A stretch of 64,000 nucleotides of DNA from Antennarius striatus. Taxonomy: Eukaryota > Chordata > Actinopteri > Lophiiformes > Antennariidae. The notes under the pieces are model-generated. The model ran no database searches, was not told the origin of the DNA, and was given only the letters and a program-made list of their open reading frames with translations. The DNA is taken from contig NC_090783.1 in NCBI RefSeq assembly GCF_040054535.1, positions 7,336,001 through 7,400,000 on the forward strand, written 5' to 3'. The translations under genes were made by a program, and so were the position numbers. Numbering within the stretch: the first letter of the stretch is position 1; the number at the start of each line of letters is the position of its first letter. Shown one piece after another: positions 53,908-64,000 of the stretch.

Positions 53908-54665
53908 TTTAAATAATTACTGTAATGTTTTTTTTTAATTCGACAATTTACAATATCTGCGATGTAAATTTTTGACACAGGGTCTTCACTGCTCTTTGGC
54001 ATCCTCTAGTGGACAAATGCTCATTTATCTATAACACATTTATTGTTGGGATTCATGAAAACTATAACTGAATTGTGTAAATCATGTCTTTTTGATGACT
54101 TTGATGTAGAAAAAGTAATAATAAAGTGAGGCACTGTTTGAATATTTTTCGGTGAAACAACTTCTTTTTAATTATTTGAGCACAAAAAGAGGAGTTAAGG
54201 TTATGAGCGCTTTCTGCAGGAGGAAGGGAGGAACATATGGGTTATGCCAGCTGCATGATAAAGATGAAGCTAAGAAGTACCTTTCTTAAAGAAGTGTGTG
54301 AATTGGTAAAACACACCTCCTTCTTATGTGCTTTATGTACTAAAACACACCTCCTTCTGAGGTATAAAAGGAGAAAAGTATATTTTATTCTTTGCACTTA
54401 CTGATACACTTGCTTGATGCCGTGATCACCGTGTAACTGCCTGAAAGCTTTCATAATGAATTTTGACTTGGTTTTCCCGTGACTGGTGTTTCCTTCCTCG
54501 ATCAACGAACGCACAAAGAGCTCTGAAAGACTGCACCTCTTCATTACTAAATAATTTATGTGTTTTTAATGCGACAACTTACAATATCTACGATGTCAAT
54601 TTTTGACACAAGGTCTTAACTGCTCTTTGGCATCCTCTGGTGGACAAATGCTCATTGATCAACAA
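53908..54665. repeat. ~110-140-bp direct repeats flanking a ~500-bp insert
   Basis: About 53908-54047 and 54546-54665 are close copies; both contain TTTTTGACACA, then CTGCTCTTTGGCATCCTCT and GTGGACAAATGCTCAT. They lie between the acer2 and rps6 promoters and flank the LTR-like segment. They could be a tandem duplication into which an element inserted. Confidence 0.8.
54190..54545 (+). mobile_element. Possible solo LTR
   Basis: Contains two copies of AAAACACACCTCCTTCT 34 bp apart (enhancer-like), then a good TATA box GGTATAAAAGG (about 54360-54370), then a segment with TGGTGTTTCCTTCCTCGATC as seen near U5 ends of fish LTRs. No internal genes and no target duplication were found. The ends are not fixed; it could instead be an unannotated promoter. 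Confidence 0.3.
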
Positions 54666-55050
54666 TGCATTGATTATACTGTACAATAGTTTACTTGTCT
54701 TGTTTGGATTTTTAGAATTCCACGAATCGTCTTCTTCCACCCTCTTTTAGAGGTCAAATGACGATATTATAACACATGGCCAAAATAAACATAAATAAAT
54801 AAATGGTAAGTCAATAAAAAATGTCTACAGTATATATTTTATATGATCGGGATATGTGCATTTACCTCTGAATTTTGTCATTTCACATGAAACAACTTTA
54901 TTTGTCAGTCAATCGTTGTAAAACAGTTCGCTGTTTTCGGGATTTAACCTGAAACATTAACTATTGTAACTCGATGGATGAGGAATTAGCCCCAGACAGT
55001 TATCGCGAGACCACACCGGGTTATGTGAGACCACGAAGCGGAAGTACGGT

Positions 55051-55059
55051 CTCTTTTCT
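55051..55059 (+). promoter_or_regulatory. rps6: rps6 5'TOP start
   Basis: CTCTTTTCT follows ACGGT 41 bases before the ATG. A C-start pyrimidine tract is the standard transcription start and TOR-responsive translation signal of ribosomal protein genes. Start position inferred from motif. Confidence 0.65.
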
Positions 55060-55091
55060 GTGGCGGACCGTTCTAGGGCCGGTTTGGCAAA

Positions 55092-60153
<5,062 letters not shown>

Positions 60154-60166
60154 AATCAAGAACTAA

Positions 60167-60172
60167 AATAAA
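60167..60172 (+). terminator. rps6: rps6 polyadenylation signal
   Basis: AATAAA begins 14 bases past the TGA stop. Very short 3' UTRs are normal for ribosomal protein genes. Confidence 0.85.
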
Positions 60173-60199
60173 GTCATGTTTTGCTGAAAACTTTCCAGT

Positions 60200-62260
60200 G
60201 TAATTTTGTTTTTCCCTAAAATTTGAATACATGTGGAATTTTATGGCTCAGTTTAAATGTAAACAATAGTTTCAGTGTTATTTAACAGGTGTTTTAATAC
60301 AACTTTCTAAATGCTGTGAAAGAGTTTAACAGGTTGAATTTGTGGTGACACCTGTAAAATTCTTTGTCATTTAAGACAGCAATGCAGGTTGAATAGTTGT
60401 GATGCCACTGAATTGGATGTTATTGGTGATAATAGATTTCATACTACCATAACACCGTATTCATGGCCAGCACCAAGTCTGCCTTTTGACTTTCTGTACC
60501 CACATGTAAGCATTTAAGTAGCTTCTCTGCCGTATCAGAGGATAAGTTAATTAGTTCATGAATCGTAAGTTTTTATTTAAAGCTGATTGGTTGCATTGCA
60601 GCACTATTGTGTATACATTCAGTAAATCAAAGTGATCAGCGACAAAGGCATCCTTAAACATTACACCCACTGTCAAACCAGCTTGTTTGGCCGTCTCAGA
60701 CGGGTAGACGACGTAGCCTCCGGGTGAACTTGGATCATAACTTTGAGACGTGTGCCCGTCTGCTTTAAGACAACTTCTGTCTTGATTAGATGGGTGGGGC
60801 TGCCATTGTCAATAGTTTAAGTTAAATATGTGGACCATGAAGAACAGCGTGGACGAAAACTGATGTTGCAGATACTGTGGCAGCTCTTGGATTCCCCAGG
60901 CCGAGGTCTGCACAGACTGAACCAGACCTGAGGACTTAGTTTTTCTGTATATGAGCTGTAGAGTAAGGCACCGTGTCAGCAAAACAAAAACGCAGGTATT
61001 GCTGAAATTATTCTCTGCTAATAATTTGTACAGGGTACTAGTCAAACTGCAATCTTTCCAAAAAATAGTGACCCTTTTGTCTCAGATCCAAGAGTTGAGT
61101 CTCATTTAATAATTTTAGTGTTCAGTAACCAAGTCATTCAAAAGATGAAAATTCCATTTTAAATGAGTGCTTATGAAAACCATTTTTAGACTGTTTCCAC
61201 CTGTTCAAGGATTTTATTTCGAGGAATACATTAATACCTTAGGAGTTACATGAGAACATTACAGTTCTGTATTTGCAGTTAGAATGAGAGGCTACCTGTG
61301 GAAACCCACACTGAAGCCAAGACTTGTCTACTGGGCCTAGAATTTGCCTAGCCAGTAACTTGTAAAACTACAAACAAAAAAAGACGATGTTAATGACACA
61401 AAGTGTGATTAAGTACCTTTTACTTCGTCAGTGGGAGGAAGCACTTTGTCCATCACTGTCTGATACAATCAGAGCAGAGTCCAGTCCCATGCTGGCCACT
61501 GCTGGCGCTCGTCTTCAGTAGCCAGTCAGCCCTGGCTTCAACCTGCTCTGTCCTACCCATCAGCCATATGGAACAGTCCACAGTTCCACTAGTGGCAGTC
61601 TTCACTACATCCTGGATCTCATGCATCTTGTTCTAAGCAGTGACAATGACATTTGGTATACAAAAAACAACAAAAAAGGAGAATTGCTCTATGTGGTTTC
61701 ATAATTTGTGAGTCTGGTTTGAGGAAGAAATTTCAGCAGTTCTGGCGGTGCCTTCACTGGAAATGTCGTCTCCAACCAGTCAAGGCTTTTACATGCAACG
61801 TCATTTACAAAGCAAACTGGAAATAATGTAATAAAGTCATTACATTAACATGATTCAATAAATGACAACTGAACCTTCAGAATTTGGAAGGTTGGGGTGG
61901 CAGCTTGAAGTGTTAGTTTAGAGCACAGACAGCTTTCTACAGGCCAAGTTAACCACTGGCAATTTGGCCAGTCTGGCAGCTACGCACTGACAGACAAAAA
62001 GACTGTGTCCAAACACAATGTTTATTCATGACATCTTCCCAACAATGGAATTCCTGATTGATTAGATTGATTATCCAGGGACTTTACTTGATTTGGCTAC
62101 TTGTCATTTAATATGAAACCTCCTAAAATAAACTCAAGCAGATTGACACACTTGGTTGTTGTTCTACGGTATGTTTCCTATACTTTGACAGGAGAGATGA
62201 ACAAAGTGAATTCAATATAAGTAAATGTTTGAAATATAAACTTTAATTTCAAGTTTATCT
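60200..62260. other. Downstream of rps6, no confirmed gene
   Basis: No feature is certain. On the minus strand 61636-61463 gives an open, coding-like stretch (MHEIQDVVKTATSGTVDCSI, then WLMGRTEQVEARADWLLKTS) ending in TGA. It is preceded by an acceptor-like TCATTGTCACTGCTTAG. I do not recognise the peptide. It could be the last exon of the next gene, a pseudogene fragment or chance. Confidence 0.3.
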
Positions 62261-62264
62261 ATTG

Positions 62265-63575
62265 TTATGTAGCCCAGATTCACAGAAATGTCTCAAAGGG
62301 CTTTACAAACTGCACATGGACGATATTTCTCTGATCTTTGTGTACTGTAGTATGACCCTCACATCGGATAAGGAACAACTCGCCCCAAAACCCTTTTAAC
62401 AGGGAAAATAATGGATTGGAGAAACCTTTGAAGACTACAGAGGAGGGACCCCTCTTCCAGGAGCGGACAGATGAAGCAATTGATATCGCATGTACAGATT
62501 AACAACAAAACAATAATATAACAATAATAAATGAATGACAAAAGCACGCTGATTCATCAGTGGAGTGAGTCACCGCCAGCCAATGAAGCAGACAGAGGTC
62601 ACCAATTGCCAAGGATCTGCCACTCTGAGGACAGACCAAATAAATGCCCAAGTCATTGTTCTAAAAAAAATAAAATAAAGTGTATGATTACCCCTGATCC
62701 ATCATGTAACTTTTGATACCACCAGCCAAGGAAGCAGAGGTCACCGATAACCGATGATCCACCACACATAGGCCTGAGAGTGAGAACACGAGAGGGAGAG
62801 AGAGGTAGAGAGCAGGAGCGAGAGTGGTGCTAGAGTGACCAAAGAGAATTAATGAGAGGCAAGGAGCTAAAAAAAGAAAAGAAATCCTACAGCTCGTCGG
62901 CAGGACTAGGCTGAACCTAAACATTATGACTGCCCCCCCAAATATAAGTTACATGTTAGAGAGAGCAGATACGTTTTGAGTTTAGATTTAAAGATTTCTA
63001 CAGATTCAGACTTTCTAATAGGGAGATTATTCCACAGGAAATGGGCACAATAATAGAGGCCCTCTGGCCAGCGGATTTCTTTTTTACTTTGGGAACACAC
63101 AAGAGACCTGTATTCTGAGAGTGGAGAGCCCTCATTGGAGTGTATGCTTTAAGCAGATCAGACATGTAGAAGGGAGCAAGCCCATTAATGCTTTTTCCGT
63201 CATTAACAGTACTTTGAAGTCAGATCTAACATGAATCGGAAGCCAATGTAATGAAGATAATACAGGGGTGATCTGGTCAAATTTCCTGGTGTTAGTTAAT
63301 ATTCTTGCTGCTGCATTCTGAACCATCTGAAGGCTTCTTATACTAGACCGAGGCAACCCTGATAACAGAACATTACAATAGTCAAGTCTAAAGGACACAA
63401 AGGCAGGAAACAGAATCTCTGCATCAGCCATAGAGAGAGAGGACCTAATTTTGGATAGTTTGTGAATGAAAGAAGGCGATCTTTGTGACGTCTTTAATAT
63501 GCTGATCAAAGGGGAGAGTTGAATCTAACGTAACTCCAAGATTCTTGACTGTTGAACTTTGGGATATCAAACAGC
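62265..63575 (-). mobile_element. Decayed L2/Rex-type LINE, RT C-terminus and 3' UTR
   Basis: The minus strand shows KNLGVTLDSTLPFDQHIKDV near 63548-63490 in a first frame. ILFPAFVSFRLDYCNVLLSG and then QNAAARILTNTRKFDQITPV and LSSLHWLPIHVRSDFKVLL follow in another frame. This is the C-terminal signature of Jockey-superfamily LINEs (L2/CR1/Rex1). The 3' UTR-like stretch runs to a repeat phrase at 62310-62265 (CTTTGAGACATTTCTGTGAA). Frameshifted and inactive. Confidence 0.82.
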
Positions 63576-63610
63576 GATTTACAGACATAGTTGTTCAAAT
63601 TGGTGTCTAT

Positions 63611-64000
63611 GGCCCCGTCCACACAATGCCGAAACTTTTTGAAAATGCAACTTTTTTGTTGCGTTTACGCCTTACGTCCACACAAAAACGCAGATATCCA
63701 GAACGAAAATGCAACTTTTTGAAAACGCTGGCCTAGGTGGATTTCTTTAAAAATGCTGGGTCTGCATTGTTGTGTGGACGGTGTATCCGCAACTTTTTAA
63801 AAACGCTGACGTCTTGCCTGCGACGAAAACCTCTGTGACATCATATTTATGGGCCCGTGTGTTATGACAACAAAACACGGAGGATTCCTATTGGATAAAA
63901 TTTGACTCAATACTGCCACCACATGGTTTGGCATGCTTATAGCTGTCTTCGAAAACGCACTGCTGCGTTTACGTATGGATGGAGATTTTTTTGAAAACGC
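63611..64000. mobile_element. MITE related to the 29.2-29.8 kb element, cut by window end
   Basis: Starts GGCCCCGTCCACACAATGCC and carries repeated GAAAATGCAACTTTTT / GAAAACGC motifs and TTGTGTGGACGG. It shares its end sequence and internal style with 29207-29802. The right end lies beyond the window. Confidence 0.6.

Overview
This is vertebrate nuclear DNA, almost certainly from a teleost fish. It is AT-rich and has compact intron-exon genes, long (CA/GT)n tracts, tRNA-derived SINEs, RTE-type and L2/Rex-type LINE remnants and many small inverted-repeat DNA transposons. No bacterial or viral gene organisation is present. Four protein-coding genes were reconstructed exon by exon. Each joins into an open frame whose length matches or closely approaches the vertebrate family: mttp (18 coding exons, 886 aa), tspan5 (8 exons, 268 aa), acer2 (6 exons, 277 aa) and rps6 (6 exons, 249 aa).

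Layout: 1-9.4 kb is the 3' flank of mttp, with no recognised gene, a long GT microsatellite and one copy of a dispersed 320-bp repeat. mttp (minus strand) runs 21366 to 9393, with a liver/intestine-type promoter just above it (HNF1-like and HNF4-like sites). 21.9-28.9 kb is intergenic and contains an 888-bp terminal-inverted-repeat transposon. tspan5 (minus) runs 36194 to 28908; its introns carry a long GT tract, a ~290-bp-arm foldback and a MITE lying almost on a splice acceptor. 36.3-44.6 kb has no host gene and holds microsatellites and a decayed RTE-type LINE (38.8-41.3 kb). acer2 (minus) runs 52984 to 44623, with further LINE scraps in the intron between its exons 4 and 5. acer2 and rps6 (plus, 55092-60153) are head to head across about 2.1 kb. 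60.2-64 kb holds L2/Rex-like LINE debris and a MITE.

The genes do not form one pathway. MTTP loads lipid onto nascent apoB lipoproteins in the ER. TSPAN5 is a TspanC8 tetraspanin that escorts ADAM10. ACER2 is a Golgi alkaline ceramidase. RPS6 is a 40S ribosomal protein. From memory, mttp/tspan5 neighbours lie on human 4q and acer2/rps6 on human 9p, so the window seems to contain the join of two ancestral blocks, at or near the LINE-rich 36-44.6 kb interval.

The most interesting non-coding finding is a pair of paralogous ~137-nt elements in rps6 introns 2 and 3. They fold as H/ACA snoRNAs (stem, pocket, stem, H box, second hairpin, ACA) with compensatory and wobble changes between copies. Second is a duplicated mttp splice acceptor plus exon start that flanks a 320-bp repeat.
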